60,793 nucleotides of DNA from Obelidium mucronatum (taxonomy: Eukaryota > Chytridiomycota > Chytridiomycetes > Chytridiales > Chytriomycetaceae): positions 1 to 60,793 of the forward strand of contig JAIVFH010000164.1 of NCBI GenBank assembly GCA_025765595.1. The letters are read 5' to 3'. Each line of letters starts with the position of its first letter. Position 1 is the first letter of the stretch. Positions 30,053 to 41,186 of this stretch are shown here, piece by piece. Under the pieces are notes generated by a model. The model was not told the DNA's origin. It did no database searches and worked only from the letters and a program-made list of their open reading frames with translations. The position numbers and the translations under genes are program-made.

Positions 30053-31641
30053 ATGGACCACCACTGCTGTACCGAAGCCTCGCTTTCTCCTTCTCCGTCC
30101 CCGTTTTCTTCACCACGCGATAGCCGCTCGTCCGGCGTAGTTGTTCCAGTGCAGAGAGAGGACGCGGAGATTGGTGAGACGGTTGGTGTCAGAGTAGGGT
30201 CCAGGATGGCTGCTAGTTGGACGGTAAAAAGACAAGAATAGCAAAATAAGACGAGAAGTCGGCTGATATGGCTCGATTGGTTTTGTTAGATCGCGGACTT
30301 GAAACTTGGGCTCAAGACGCTCACGGGTCTATCGCTGCATGAGCAGGTGTGTGTGTGTGTCTGTTGGGTGGCAACTTGTTTATATTAACGTCAATGGAAC
30401 ACAAGGTCATCATGTTTGCCGATCACCAGCTGACTGATGGAATCAAAGTCTCTAAAGGTAACTTTTCTCGTCTTTGAAGGGGTTTGCTGATGGACAAGCG
30501 GCTTTGGGAGAACTTCAAGTAACAGAGGGCAAAAAAACTAAACTCCTTCAACTCCTTCAAAAAAAATACGTATATTGTATAACAGAGGATCTCCGAGTTG
30601 TGCTTGAAAATGGCGGGTTCTTCTTGAGGCGACGGGATCAGAAGTGCGGAGTGAGTCTTAACCACAATGTGACATTTGGAACCACCCTCACCTTTGTACC
30701 CTCTACCCCCGCAAATTACAGTCCAAAAGGCTCTTCTCGAAAGGAATTCGAAGTCTCTCTACATTCATTACTCGAAACTACACCAATCCCGCAATTTTGC
30801 AACAACAACAAGACCGAATTGCCCAACAACAGCAGCTTCATCAACAATATCAGGATTCGTTACCGCCTCCACAATCAGCATCATTACATGAAGCTGTCGA
30901 AGCAGCCATGCATGAAGCAGACGGAAATGACTCTGAAGAAGATTGTGGAAACCCTGGAACCGTATCCTATGAAAGTGATTCCATGGATTCCTCTGACTTT
31001 ACTATTTATGATGCTTTGGAATATGCGGACTTGTTGCGGGCAGGTGGTGTTGAAGCAGCGATGTACAGTGGCGGCGATGTTGATAGTATTTTGAGTAATG
31101 GAGGAGTTGGCAGTTGTTCTGGAAGCAGTTGCGCAGTGAGTGCATCGGCAAAATCGATTAAGGTAGTGAGTCCAACTGGTACAAAGAGGTTATGGCAGGG
31201 AGATAGTGACGATTTGGATGAAGAATATGAAGAAGTAGAAGAAAGCGATCATGAGGAAATCCAGTGTGAAAGTAATATTGCAGTTGAAGAGGAAGAGGGT
31301 GATGATGGTGACGATGACGAAATTGATGATGCTTCATTTGGTGTGAATAATGTTGTGGATGGAAGTGTCTTTTTGGATGAAGGTTTGTATTTGTTTGCAT
31401 TCAGACATTATTTATCTTCTTTTCGTTTCCAGAGTCGGCGAAGAAGATTTATGAGTTGTTGGGCTTGGAGTCCGTCAGTGCTGGTGTTGCAGCTGTTGCC
31501 CCTGCTATCAACTCGGCTGAACTTTTGGTTCAAGATGTTACCGGTCTTTCCAAGAACAACATGCCATGTTCAGTGATTGGATCCGCGGCTGAAGCTACCT
31601 CGATGGAGTCATCGCCTCGTAAACGAGTCCGTGCTATCTAA
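30053..31641 (+). CDS. Ubiquitin-like-domain protein with a long acidic tail
   Basis: After a Ser/Pro-rich N-terminus, exons encode a ubiquitin fold: SWTIADLKLGLKTLTGLSLH aligns with the ubiquitin alpha-helix region, IMFADHQLTDGIKVSK with the loop after it, and EDLRVVLENGG with the last strand and a Gly-Gly. The last two parts join over the intron 30458-30585 (128 bp). After the GG come an RRR patch, a Gln-rich stretch, and more than 100 strongly acidic residues (YEEVEESDHEE and similar). The C-terminus (KIYELLGLESVSAGV, later PRKRVRAI) could carry a small nuclear signal. I cannot name the family. A proteasome-shuttle or chaperone cofactor role is possible but not shown. Confidence 0.65.
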
Positions 31642-32166
31642 TTGTTATGACGGATGTTCATTGCGCTTGCAACTCTTTTTGTTTTATCACCTCCTTTTTA
31701 TCACCTCCTACCCTTGTATAATAACAACTACCCTCTCTGTTTTTCTCTCCTTTACTCTCGTCCCTCCTTGCTCGCCACTCTTCGAGTTGGAGTGTATCAT
31801 TAAGTTATGGCTGGCGGTTGTCTGTGATGATGGAAGTGTATTGCCTTCCCTGTTTTTTATCTTTAGTGTTCTGACCATTTGAAAAGTATCATTATATCAT
31901 TATTCGGAAACTTCCTCTAGGAGGATTCTGGGTTTCGTCACTCCCTCTCTTTCTAGATAAACTAAAATACCAATAAAAAATTGAGATTGTTTATGAGAAG
32001 TTGATTTATATTTCGGTTGGGTTGATACTGCACAAAAAAAGAGGTTCATGGGAGAAATATTGTGTGAAAATGGAGGTGGTAACAAGAGGGTTTAACAAAC
32101 AATGCACTGTGCCCTCCCGAACAAAAAAGAAACAAGGAATACAACAGCCATCGTTCCACTATTCCA
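31642..32166. other. Convergent 3' region, no gene seen
   Basis: 525 bp between two convergent stops, T/CT-rich at 31670-31780. Frames here are shadows. No RNA gene recognised. Confidence 0.45.
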
Positions 32167-32891
32167 TTACTTCGGGGCGGGTGATCCGAGTTTTTCACCG
32201 TTGTTTCCAACGTTGTGGACGCCAGTGGCCCAGACAGTGATTCCAATGATCAATCCAATGACGACAAGAGCGATTCCTCCAAGCATCAAGCGCGTTTTGG
32301 TATCTTGCCAGAACATTTTCATACGAACATCCTTAGACTTGGTTTTGAAAGTTTCAGCAGAGGAAGCAAGGTTTTCTAATGGCAAAAAGGTTTTTAGGTT
32401 AGAAATAGGCAACTTTTTGTTTTGGTTCTTCTTTTGGGATGAAAACAGGGTTTGGGCTGTTTCATGTTATATAAGGGGATTCATTCGTTGATGTATAACC
32501 AAACCAACAATCCTCCATATTGTACTGTTCTACTTTTGATTCGAATCGATTGCAGTGTGCATGATCATATTGTTACAGTAAATGCAAATTAAGGGCACAC
32601 TCCTTGTCCCACCAATCAAGACACACGATAACCTCCCCTTGATCCAAAACTAGTTGCCTAAGTAAGAGGGCATTACCTGATCTCTCATTGAGAGTTTCAA
32701 TGGCTTCTCCTCGTTGCATGACCTTGTGGATGTTGTCTAAATTGGTGAAATAGTTAGTCAACCTTCCCTTGCCCCCAGCCCTGCCCCAATCATTCTCTTC
32801 CATCCAGAACAAGCAGCAGCTGTATTACGCTACCTTGCATGACGCCAATAGTCTCGTTGACCTGCGCTTGGACTTGGGCTGTCTTGCTCAT
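32167..32891 (-). CDS. Synaptobrevin/VAMP-type R-SNARE (SNC-like)
   Basis: Vesicle SNARE for secretory fusion at the plasma membrane or endosome. Three exons join as MSKTAQVQAQVNETIGVMQ, then DNIHKVMQRGEAIETLNERS, then ENLASSAETFKTKSKDVRMK, giving one SNARE helix with the central zero-layer Arg in VMQRGEAI. A membrane helix (LMLGGIALVVIGLIIGI) follows, and then a luminal tail of about 30 residues that is long for a brevin. There is no longin domain, so it belongs with SNC1/2 rather than YKT6 or NYV1. The start codon is 31 bp from the opposed HDAC start. Confidence 0.93.
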
Positions 32892-32922
32892 TTTGAAACT
32901 ATTTTTTTTACTTCAGAATAAA
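32892..32922. promoter_or_regulatory. 31-bp bidirectional start region (VAMP / HDAC)
   Basis: Only 31 bp separate the two opposed ATGs, including a T8 tract. Core promoters must overlap the coding regions or first introns. Confidence 0.5.
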
Positions 32923-34318
32923 ATGAAGCAAGCTGCATCAGTTGGATTCGTTTATTCGGCAGCTGCTGTAGCAGCAGCGAATCGTCTTCCCTCCAATCTA
33001 ATGCGTTCGCGCATGGTGAATTCAATGATTCTCGATGCGTTTTTGTTAGGACAAAAGATGCGGTAATATTTCTTTTGGGTTTTCAAAGAAGAGTTGTTTC
33101 ACACAGGCCCTTTCAGCTTGATTGAGCCAAGTGCTGCAAGCGCTGAAGATCTGGAAAATTTTCACTCAAGCGAGGTGGGCTTCGGTTTCGGCAGGCGAAA
33201 GTGTTGCTGCAAACTAACACCAAGACTGTCCCACGCAGTTCGTACGGGCGCTTTTGACTGCCGAAAAGAAAATTGATTCTGAGGCGAAGGACGACTTGGA
33301 TTTTTTGGAAGAGTTCGGGCTGCTTCAGTGGGTTTGGACTGTGACTGAAATATTCTACACGTCATTAAAACTTGGAAACCGACAACAATAGTGACTGTCC
33401 AGTCTTCATGGGATTATCTGATTATGTTAAATACGTTGCGGGTGGAACGCTGGCTGCTGCACGAAGCCTGGTGGATGGATCCTGTTCTGTGGCTATATAT
33501 TGGGATGGAGGACGGCATCATGCCCAATATAATCTAGCCAGTGGATTCTGTTACGTGAATGATATTGTTTTGGGAATCATGGAGTTACATAGAGGTGGCT
33601 TGGAAAACGTTTTGTACATCGATCTGGGTGGGTTCAATTTTGCTTCGGTGAACCATTCTCACGTAAAAAAAATGCAGATGTTCATCATTGCGACGGGGTA
33701 GAAAGCGCATTTGAGTACAGCTCCAATGTTTATCGAATGTCCTTTCATATTTTTGAACCTGGGTTCTTTCCAGGTATGCAGCGCCTATTACACTCGAACA
33801 AGAAATTAAATCAGCATATCTTTTTAGGGACGGGGTCATCTATCGATACAGGATCCGGCTGCGGAAAAAATCATGCTCTTAATATCCCACTTGCTCCAGA
33901 TACATCAACTGCCGAATTTCTTGCCGCCTTCTCTTTCCAGCTGACTCAAGTTCTCACCAGAAATTATCCCTCGCCTAACGCGATCGTCCTTCAATGCGGG
34001 CTTGACGGTTGCAGAGGCGACCCTTTGGTCCCGAATGGATGGAAACTGGATACCTTTGCCATTGGGGATTGTGTTGAGATTCTCTTGAACCAGGTTATTA
34101 CGAGTGGAGCGAGCATTCCCGTTCTACTCTTGGGTGGAGGTGGCTATTCAAACGTCACTGCTGCTCGGGGTTGGACGTATGCTACAATGAAGGCAATTCA
34201 AGCTTTTAATGGCGGCCGTCGAGATAGTCTTGATGAAGTTACCGATTGGCGAGAGTTGCTGATCCCAGAGCATACGTATTTGGATCAGTATGCACCCGAG
34301 TTTTCTTTATTCGGATAA
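32923..34318 (+). CDS. Class I histone deacetylase (HDAC8/HOS-type, divergent)
   Basis: Zn-dependent lysine deacetylase. Exons join to RMVNSMILDAFLLGQKMR, EDLENFHSSEFVRALL, DCPVFMGLSDYVKYVAGGTL, and then the active site: the His pair in GGRHHAQ, SGFCYVNDIVLGIMEL, and IDLDVHHCDGVESAF with zinc-binding Asp and His. The last stretch is restored by splicing an intron around 33628-33681. Next are PGFFPGTG, the third zinc ligand Asp in CGLDGCRGDPL, and the catalytic Tyr in LLLGGGGYSNVTAARGW. All catalytic and metal residues are present. Oddities are HHCDG in place of the usual HHGDG and a short C-terminus without a tail. It is followed 22 bp later by the sirtuin gene on the same strand. Confidence 0.92.
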
Positions 34319-34340
34319 ATATATAAGTTGTAATTTATTT

Positions 34341-35627
34341 ATGTCAAAAATACAAGAGTTGGAAGTCATTGTTGGATCCACCGATGAGGGATTTGCTGTT
34401 TACCCAAAAACCGACTGTCCGCACGTCAAAAGCGGAGGAATCAAGCGTATGGATAATCGAGAGCTAAATGCACTTCTTGAACTCGGTATTGCACCAGTAT
34501 TGTACAGTGTGTGGTGGCAAACAACTTAACCACGCAATCAACAAACAGCCAAGGAGAACCACTGCCAAGCGGACACCTGCGAAACCCGATCGAATGAAAA
34601 CTGGATTTGTTTGCACTGTAGCTTCATCGGCTGTTCGCGATACATGTCCAGCCATTTGATTGCTCACCATGAGGAAACAATGCATCCTATCGCTGCTTCC
34701 TTTGCCGATCTTTCCATTTACTGCTACGAATGCGCAGATTATATTATCGCTAACGAGAGCCTTCCAATCCTCGACGCTCTTCATTGGGGCAGGTTTGGTG
34801 AAAGTCATCCAATAGCCCTCCAATACCAGAATACTGCTCCCACTTCTTCCTCCTCCTCGTCAGAACCGCTCGAATTTTTGAAAATGGATCAATCCCCTCC
34901 CGAACGAGAGTACCCTCGCTTCACCAACGTTGTTGTCCTAACTGGTGCCGGAATCTCAAAAGAATCGGGTATCAACACGTTCCGTGATGCGGGTGGTCTT
35001 TGGGAAACACATCGCCCTGAAGAGCTTGCAACGCCTGAAGCCTTTGAAAGGGATCCCGCGATGGTTCAGCGTTTTTACAATTGGCGTCGTTCTAAAGTAT
35101 TGGAAGTCGAACCCAATGTTGCCCACGAAGCGCTTGCCGAACTGGAGGCTGAACTGAAAGTACGCGGTGTGCGATTCTTACTTGTTACCCAGAACATTGA
35201 TGATTTGCATGAACGTGCTGGGTCGGAGAACCTTGTACACATGCATGGCGAAATTTGCAAGGTCCAATGTGTCAAGACTCAAAAAGTCTTTTCATGGTAT
35301 GGGCCTGTTTTGGAAGATTCTCGCTGTGACTGCTGTAGAAGCTTGGGTACATTGCGGCCCCGTGTAGTTTGGTTTGGAGAGATGCCGCTGTGGATGGGAA
35401 AAATTAGGCAAGCTTTAAAGTCTGCTGATTTGTTTGTCTCAATTGGTACAAGTGGACTTGTATATCCTGCTGCTGGTTTTGTTGGAGAGGTGCCAGAAGG
35501 CGCGGTTACAATTGAATTAAACTTCGAAGAAACAGCCGTCAGTGAAGCATTTTCAGAGCATCGCGTCGGACCTGCTACCAAAACTGTACCAAAACTTGTC
35601 GACGACATTTTGTCTGCCTGTTCTTGA
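34341..35627 (+). CDS. ZnF-UBP fused to a CobB/SIRT5-type sirtuin
   Basis: Two exons (42-bp intron 34507-34548; spliced length is a multiple of three) give 414 residues. Residues about 25-130 are a UBP-type ubiquitin-binding zinc finger: DCPHVKSGG, HCQADTC, ENWICLHCSFIGCSRY, HHEETMHPIAASFADLSIYC, GRFGE. After a Ser linker, a complete NAD-dependent deacylase follows: LTGAGISKESGINTFRD, RFYNWRRSKV with the Tyr-x-x-Arg pair that binds acidic acyl groups in class III sirtuins, TQNIDDLHERAG, catalytic His in HMHGE, Cys zinc ligands in CDCC, VVWFGEMPL, IGTSGLVYPAAG. It is strikingly like bacterial CobB. Predicted role: desuccinylase/deacetylase directed to ubiquitin-marked substrates; targeting is inference. 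Confidence 0.9.
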
Positions 35628-35653
35628 TTGGGTGTGAAATCGTGTGTGAAATA
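35628..35653. other. Short 3' region before the TIR element
   Basis: 26 bp between the sirtuin stop and the TA bordering element copy 2, so the element probably supplies part of the sirtuin 3' UTR or terminator. Confidence 0.35.
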
Positions 35654-35959
35654 CGGATTGTTTCAAAAGAAAGACCCAAAGTCGTTAGAACAAACAACAA
35701 AATAAACACACAGCATCCAAATATACAAACTTACGATTATTATCGGCATCACCGTGTTGGTCGCTCCAAAAGGAGGCTCATGGACCATAGTGTAAGGCGT
35801 GCGGACCTGGCAATTTCAGTTGATTAAATAATAATCGAGACCTTCTGGTTCTCATGTGTTTTCGTAAATAATAAGGGGCATTCTTTTATATAATTGATTT
35901 TGTGTTGAGTAGATAAGTATGGTAAAATTGTTTTGGTCTTTCTTTTTTGAAACTGACAG
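35654..35959 (-). mobile_element. 306-bp TIR element, TA-flanked, copy 2
   Basis: Inverted copy of the element at 18993-19615, missing about 300 bp of its centre. Shared inner blocks include CATACTTATCTACTCAACAC, ATGCCCCTTATTATTTACGA, AAGGTCTCGATTATTATT and CTCCTTTTGGAGCGACCAAC (read on the minus strand). Ends match as inverted repeats (GTTTCAAAA...GAAAGACC) and TA borders both sides (35652-35653 and 35960-35961). Confidence 0.75.
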
Positions 35960-36031
35960 TAAATCATTTATTTTTAGTAATTATTGTAAGCCGGACATAG
36001 ATAGTTTGCGTATGAATCATGTATGGATAAC

Positions 36032-38470
36032 TTAACATCCAGTGGATGGGGCAGTACATTGCCAACCAAGCTGGGTTGTTGAGATATAGTTACAGATGCA
36101 GGCATAGTTACAGGCCCAAGCACCGTGAGTGGCGCAAATGGCACCGTCGACAACCGTAGACGAACCGGAGGAAGTTGTTTGAGCTGCAACTGTTGTGGTA
36201 GTTGTGGCAGTTGTAGTACTCGCTGGGTTAGGCGTGGTAGTAGTAGTGGAAGTTGTAGCGCTCGCTGGGTTAGACGTGGTGACAGGATTGGTAGTAGTAG
36301 TAGTGGTAGTTGCAGGTTCTTTTCCGCAGGTTCCAACCTTGTTCCATGGATCTCCAGAACCTGGAATGTTTGTCTTGTCGGCCCACCATTTGGCGACATA
36401 GTTCACACCGTTTAACGAAACTCTTTCACCACCAATATACGATGGTATGCTGGCACTCCAAACTGGGTAACAGTCATCAATTGGAGTAACCACAGGAGTT
36501 GTTGTAGTTGTCGTAGTTGTAGTAGAGGCGGTTGTCGCAATTGAAGCTGTTTTTGTTGTTGAAGAGATTGAAGTGGTGGTAGTAGTAGTCGTTGTTGTTT
36601 TTGGATTGGCGGTTGTGGTTGTTGAAGACCCAGTGGTCGTGGTAGAGGTCGTTTTGGGAGCGGCCGTTGTAGATGTCGTCACAGAAGCAGTAGCCTTACA
36701 AAGACCCTGCTGAGTCCAACCAGAAGATGGGGTGTCTGGAGTTGTTCCCAAGGCTGGGTAATATGCAACAACAAAGTTGTATCCCTTGTACTCGGCAGTC
36801 ATACCTGCCAGGTACTGCTGAGTGGCGTTGAATGGGGCATAACAAGTTGGTGGTCCAGCTGGCGGTCCAGCAACAGGTGGATTAATTGTCACGGTGGTGC
36901 TAGATCCTGGCAAAACTTCGTCAGCGAGAATAGGGAGCGAGCCGGAACATCTTTTTGTAGATGCACCCAAAACTTGCTTGCAAAGAGCTTGAGCGAGAAT
37001 GTTAACTGGAACGTCTGCACTGGTTCCTTGTGGCTTGAAGAGTTCCCACTGTGAAAAGAATAATGAATCAATGTTTGCTGAGAGTTGAGCAGTTTAACTT
37101 ACGAAAAATCCAGCCTTATAGTATGGCTGAGTGTTCGATAAAATTTTACCGGCAAGAGTGTTAGAGAGTGGCATAGAGCTGGCCATGTCAGTGGCTGGTG
37201 GTGGGTAAGCTGGGGTACCAATTTCGTAACCAACATTGGCAGGAACTCCTGCATGAGCGTATTGAGCCATATAAAAGTCAACTTGGCCATCAAGTTCGCA
37301 GGAAGCTGGAGCTGGTGGGCAGTTAACTGTAGACTTTGACAAGTCGTAAGACATCACGTTCCAACCACCCGCGTTTGGACCAGTTCCAACCCATTGAACC
37401 AAATCCGGGTAGGATGGTACCATTTGAAGAGTAAGTCCCTTCAAGTTCCCACCCCACCAAGTTCCAGCCCAAGCTCCTGCAGCAGAGGCGGCTGTGGAAA
37501 CTTTCAAAGTTGGGTAGATATTTTGCACGTTAATTCTGAAGTCCTGAAGAATGGCCGAGTACTTGAAAATAGTTTGATACAACGTGCAACCATTTCCACA
37601 GTCGTTTTTGGCAGATCCATCCTTCTTGAACATGTCAGCGTGCCAGAATTCTTCATAATCGAGATCGATACCGTCGAGACCCAAATCCTTGGCCAAGTAC
37701 ACGAGATCTTGGTAAGGATCACGACCCTTTTTGTTCCATTCGTTGGTTCCAGGGACTTCATATCCTTGGTACATCGCTCCGGCAATCAACTCTGGGTGCC
37801 AGACTGGGTCCACACCCATCTTGTTGTTCGCAGTCACATATGCTTGAGCCTGTTTCCAAGTTGGTGAATTAATGGGCTCTGGGAATACGGCGAAAGAGTC
37901 TGGGGTGTTTCCGTTTGAAGGTGGCTCACAGGCATAACAGTATTGGTTTGCAGCGTTACACTTGCTAATGTCGCCACCTCCGTATTGGCCGATGGTAGAC
38001 TTAAAAGTTGGAGTTGACGAGCCATAGTCAAAGATAGAGTACTTGGCGTAAGCCCATGGCCTATGCGATGATGGCGATCAGTACACAAATTTAAACATGG
38101 GTCAAACTCACCAACAGTTGAAATCCCAACCACCCATGGACAAGAAAACTTCGACACCACCAGCTTGAAGCTGCTGTGTGTATTTCTTGATCTCTGCAAA
38201 CCCATAATCGGCTTGAGAGTTGTTGTAGTTCAATCCGACGCCAACAATAGTGTTGGAGCCTGGCTCGTAGTACATGTCTGGACGGGCAAAAGATAGCCAG
38301 ATACGGTTCACTGGCAAGGTATCGGCTCTTTCAGCCAAGAGGCGGAGCTTGGTAGAGTCTCCAAAGATGACGTAACCTCCTGCAAAGTTTTCGCCAACTC
38401 GGGGATTGGCAAGGGAGTGGACGGAGGAGACAGCAGCAGCTGCGATAGTGAGGGCAGCAAACAACATAGA
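36032..38470 (-). CDS. Secreted GH18 chitinase 2 with chitin-binding modules and Thr-rich linkers
   Basis: Three exons (introns 38061-38111 and 37049-37102) give 777 residues. Start chosen at 38470 for a compact signal peptide (MLFAALTIAAAAVSS); an in-frame ATG 12 codons upstream exists. The GH18 barrel begins FAGGYVIFGD. It has FLSMGGWDFNCWPW, where the intron falls inside the Trp codon, and the catalytic DxxDxDxE as GIDLDYEEFW, then VMSYDLS and a final FFWELF. C-terminal to it are two CBM5/12-like modules (FVVAYYPALGTTPDTPSSGW and YVAKWWADKTNIPGSGDPW) separated by Thr-rich linkers, and a Cys-rich end (CNYACICNYI). Module order is the reverse of the first chitinase. The catalytic cleft includes a Cys-rich insertion (CNAANQYCYAC). 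Confidence 0.94.
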
Positions 38471-38866
38471 AAAGGTGCGAAAGTGACAGGAAAGAGCAGT
38501 AAGCACTTGCGGTTAAATGGTCTTCGGGAGGCGCGACCTCGTGATAGTACACATGATAAGTCACATGAACGGAAAGGAAAATCCATGGAAATTGGTGGGA
38601 AATTGGACAAAAAAGAAATTGTTCACGTTAGCTCATCGATTGTCACTGATGCTGCAGAAGCTGAATCAATAAGATGAAAAGGGCTTGGTCGTAGTTGACA
38701 GCTTTTTCGTTTGTCGTCGTTTGTCTGTCGGTGTCCCCATTGGGTGCCACCCAAGTTCACATGTTTTGACAGTTTGTGATTTGAAAAAAAATCTACAAAT
38801 AGAAGCAGTCAACATTAAGCAATCCCATTTATTTATCACTCGTACTTAGTATCACATCAAACAATG
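38471..38866. promoter_or_regulatory. Chitinase 2 promoter with the shared 15-bp element
   Basis: CACATGATAAGTCAC at 38550-38564 (plus strand, so inverted relative to the gene) ends 80 bp before the ATG. CGCGACC lies at 38532-38538, and a weak TTAAAT box near 38512. The same 15-mer plus CGCGACC occurs about 82 bp before the first chitinase. Confidence 0.6.
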
Positions 38867-40604
38867 TTACGCATAAGAAGGTGGTGGCAACGCGGCTTCC
38901 GTTGCCGCAAGTCTCGAAGAATTAATGCTTCTTAATGATGACAAAGCTTCTGCAAAACGAATGCGAGCACCGGCCGTCCCAAATGACAAGTCATCTGCAC
39001 TCATCAAAAGCAACGCACGGCCATCAATGTCTTGTTCTGGGTTGTATCTTCAGAACATGATGATATTGATGTCAACTCTTACCTTTAATATACTGAATGA
39101 TGGCGGGAGTAGCTTCGTTACTTGCCAGCCATTGAGAGGTTTCTTCGACTGACCATTGATACGGTAATGAGGGTAGACACAAATCGCCAAAAAGTGCATA
39201 CTCTTTATCGTTATTTGCAGATGTTGAAGATCCTGTAGGTTTCGAAGCAAGAGCAGATCCCCCCATTGAGCTAACTATGTTCTGAGGAGAGACACTTCCA
39301 TCTGGAGAAACGCCAGAAAACGAGGAACGCATAGAAGACGTAGCATCTCGAAGCACGTCAAACAATCCAGACTTTTCAGTTACAGCAGTAGCGACGGTGG
39401 GTTGCTCTCGCGGGGGAGGAACTACATCTACGGACAGCCATTGGCCATCTTCCGCCGTTGGTTCAACAGTGTCTTGAGTAGCAAGCGTTCTATTCTTGCC
39501 TGCTTTGGCTTTGTTTCTTTTGAAGTAGAAAAAGGCACCAGCCAGAATGAGGAAAAGTCCAGCCGCCACCCCACCAACAATAACGCCAACATTATTACTG
39601 GTGGCCTTGCCAGTGGAGCTCATCAAGAAAACACGTCCGTTTGTTGTACATGTGCCATCTGTGGGAAATACGTCGGTTTGTACAAGTGTTCCTTGACACG
39701 CTGGTCGGCTCCAATACGTTATTGTTATTGTGTGTCCGTCTGTGGATAATCCGCTCTTCATGGATCCTACGGCTGAACTCGGAGAAGAGTTCACACAAGT
39801 ATCCAATAGCATATAGACAACTGGTTTTGGTAGAACACACCCAAAGTCATAAAAACCGTGCAAGGCAAAGTACTTTGAGTTGAAGAGAGCTTCGGCACGC
39901 GACTCTGACGTATCCACGCTCGAGCAAACGTTAGTATAGTACTCCAGGTCGCCCTTCGATTGCACGCAAATTGAAGTGTCGCTGCAGTTGCTAAATGCCG
40001 CTTGTGACGACACTTTTGCCGGCGTTTTGCAGTCAGACCCAGAATACGCAGTGTATAGAAACAACCCGTTGTAATTCAAGAGGGCAGTCTGCTGATCGAC
40101 TTCCTTATTACAAGAGGGCGAACCCACAGTCCCGAAATAGCCATAGTTTTGAGCAGTTTGGCAGTTGGCATCGGCAAACGATGTCCAAAAGAGTGTTCCA
40201 TTTAACGTGTTCAGGAACACTGTCTGTGAGAGTGTTGTTGAAGAGGAGTTTCCAGCAGGAACGCAAGTTTCGAGTGGGAACTGGTCTCCAAAAGAAGGAC
40301 TTGCAGCACTTTGGCAGCCACGGTCACCGCCAAGAGCCTGCACTTGCGGCGTATTCGAACCGAAATACTTGTTTCCGAAGGTGGAGATATCATCAACGCA
40401 TGAGGTCTGAACGAACAGGTTGCTATATTGTTTGGAAGACTCGCAGGATGGCGCTGTTGCTACAGGAGTACAGTCGGCATTGTTTGGGAGCGAGTATTCA
40501 ATATAAACTGGAGTGATACATCCTTTGTCGCTGTAGTAAACGCTTGCAGTGAGGATTGGCATGATGTTCGATTTTTCACTTTGAGAAGAGATGACCCGCC
40601 ACAA
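38867..40604 (-). CDS. Single-pass membrane protein with Cys-rich ectodomain and cytoplasmic SAM domain
   Basis: The main frame has a large ectodomain with about 16 Cys and repeated units of the form C...F/Y..S.C (for example SVYYSDKGCITPVYIEY, LFWTSFADANCQ, FLYTAYSGSDC). One membrane helix (VGVIVGGVAAGLFLILAGAFFYF), a basic KRNKAKAGKNR stop-transfer, and a Ser/Pro-rich tail follow. The last exon completes a SAM domain: WSVEETSQWLASNEATPAII, then EQDIDGRALLLMSADDL and RIRFAEALSSL. No signal peptide is visible at the first ATG (40604) or the second (40562), so a 5' exon is probably missing. SAM domains usually oligomerise or recruit kinases, so a surface sensor is plausible, but the ligand is unknown. 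Confidence 0.65.
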
Positions 40605-41186
40605 TTCTTTGACCCCTTCAAACTTCCATAACGCGATGATGTCGGATAATGTTAAAGATGATGTTACAAGGACATGACTGTCAGTTTATTCTCACACACA
40701 CCGGGAAGAGTTAAGGAGGTAAACAGGGACATGGTACTATCATTTAGCTGGAAGAGACCAAAATTTCCAAATCCAAGTTACATGTCAGGGATAGGTTGTA
40801 TCTATCTCTGAGATGGAAGGAGGAAGGGGAAATTTTGGTCCGAATTCAGTCATAAACGGTGTCAACAGTATCCTTGAGGATGGCGGAGAAATGAGGAGAG
40901 AGAGGAAGGAATTCCAGACGTATTGAGTTGAATGAGGTAAGTGTCTGTTTTGCCTCTGGCTTTTATAGGAAATGCGAAGCATCCAAGCAGAGTGAATGAA
41001 TAACCCAAGCAGTTCCAAATGAAGGACCAAGCGAAAGGCACCTGATATAATTCTCAAAGCATTGTAGATGACAATTACTGGAAATCAAAACTAGCGCATA
41101 TAGGTTTTTATTGCTCTGGTGCAAAAACAAATCTTGTGTTCGAAACAATAAAAACGAGGAAAGAATGAATAGCCCAAATTATAGAC
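40605..41186. other. Intergenic, possible missing 5' exon
   Basis: 582 bp holding the upstream region of the SAM-tailed protein and the 3' end of GND1. One possible first exon for the former starts MSLFTSLTLPG near 40733 with a GTGTGT donor, but it is not a signal peptide. No other gene seen. Confidence 0.35.

Noticed and set aside
36195..36401. Val-rich plus-strand frame opposite chitinase 2
   Set aside because: Antisense of the Thr-repeat linker, like the case in the first chitinase.
40785..41057. Minus-strand frame MRIISGAFRLVLH as signal-peptide exon of the SAM-tailed protein
   Set aside because: No suitable donor joins it in frame to the ectodomain, and the hydrophobic stretch is interrupted by charges.
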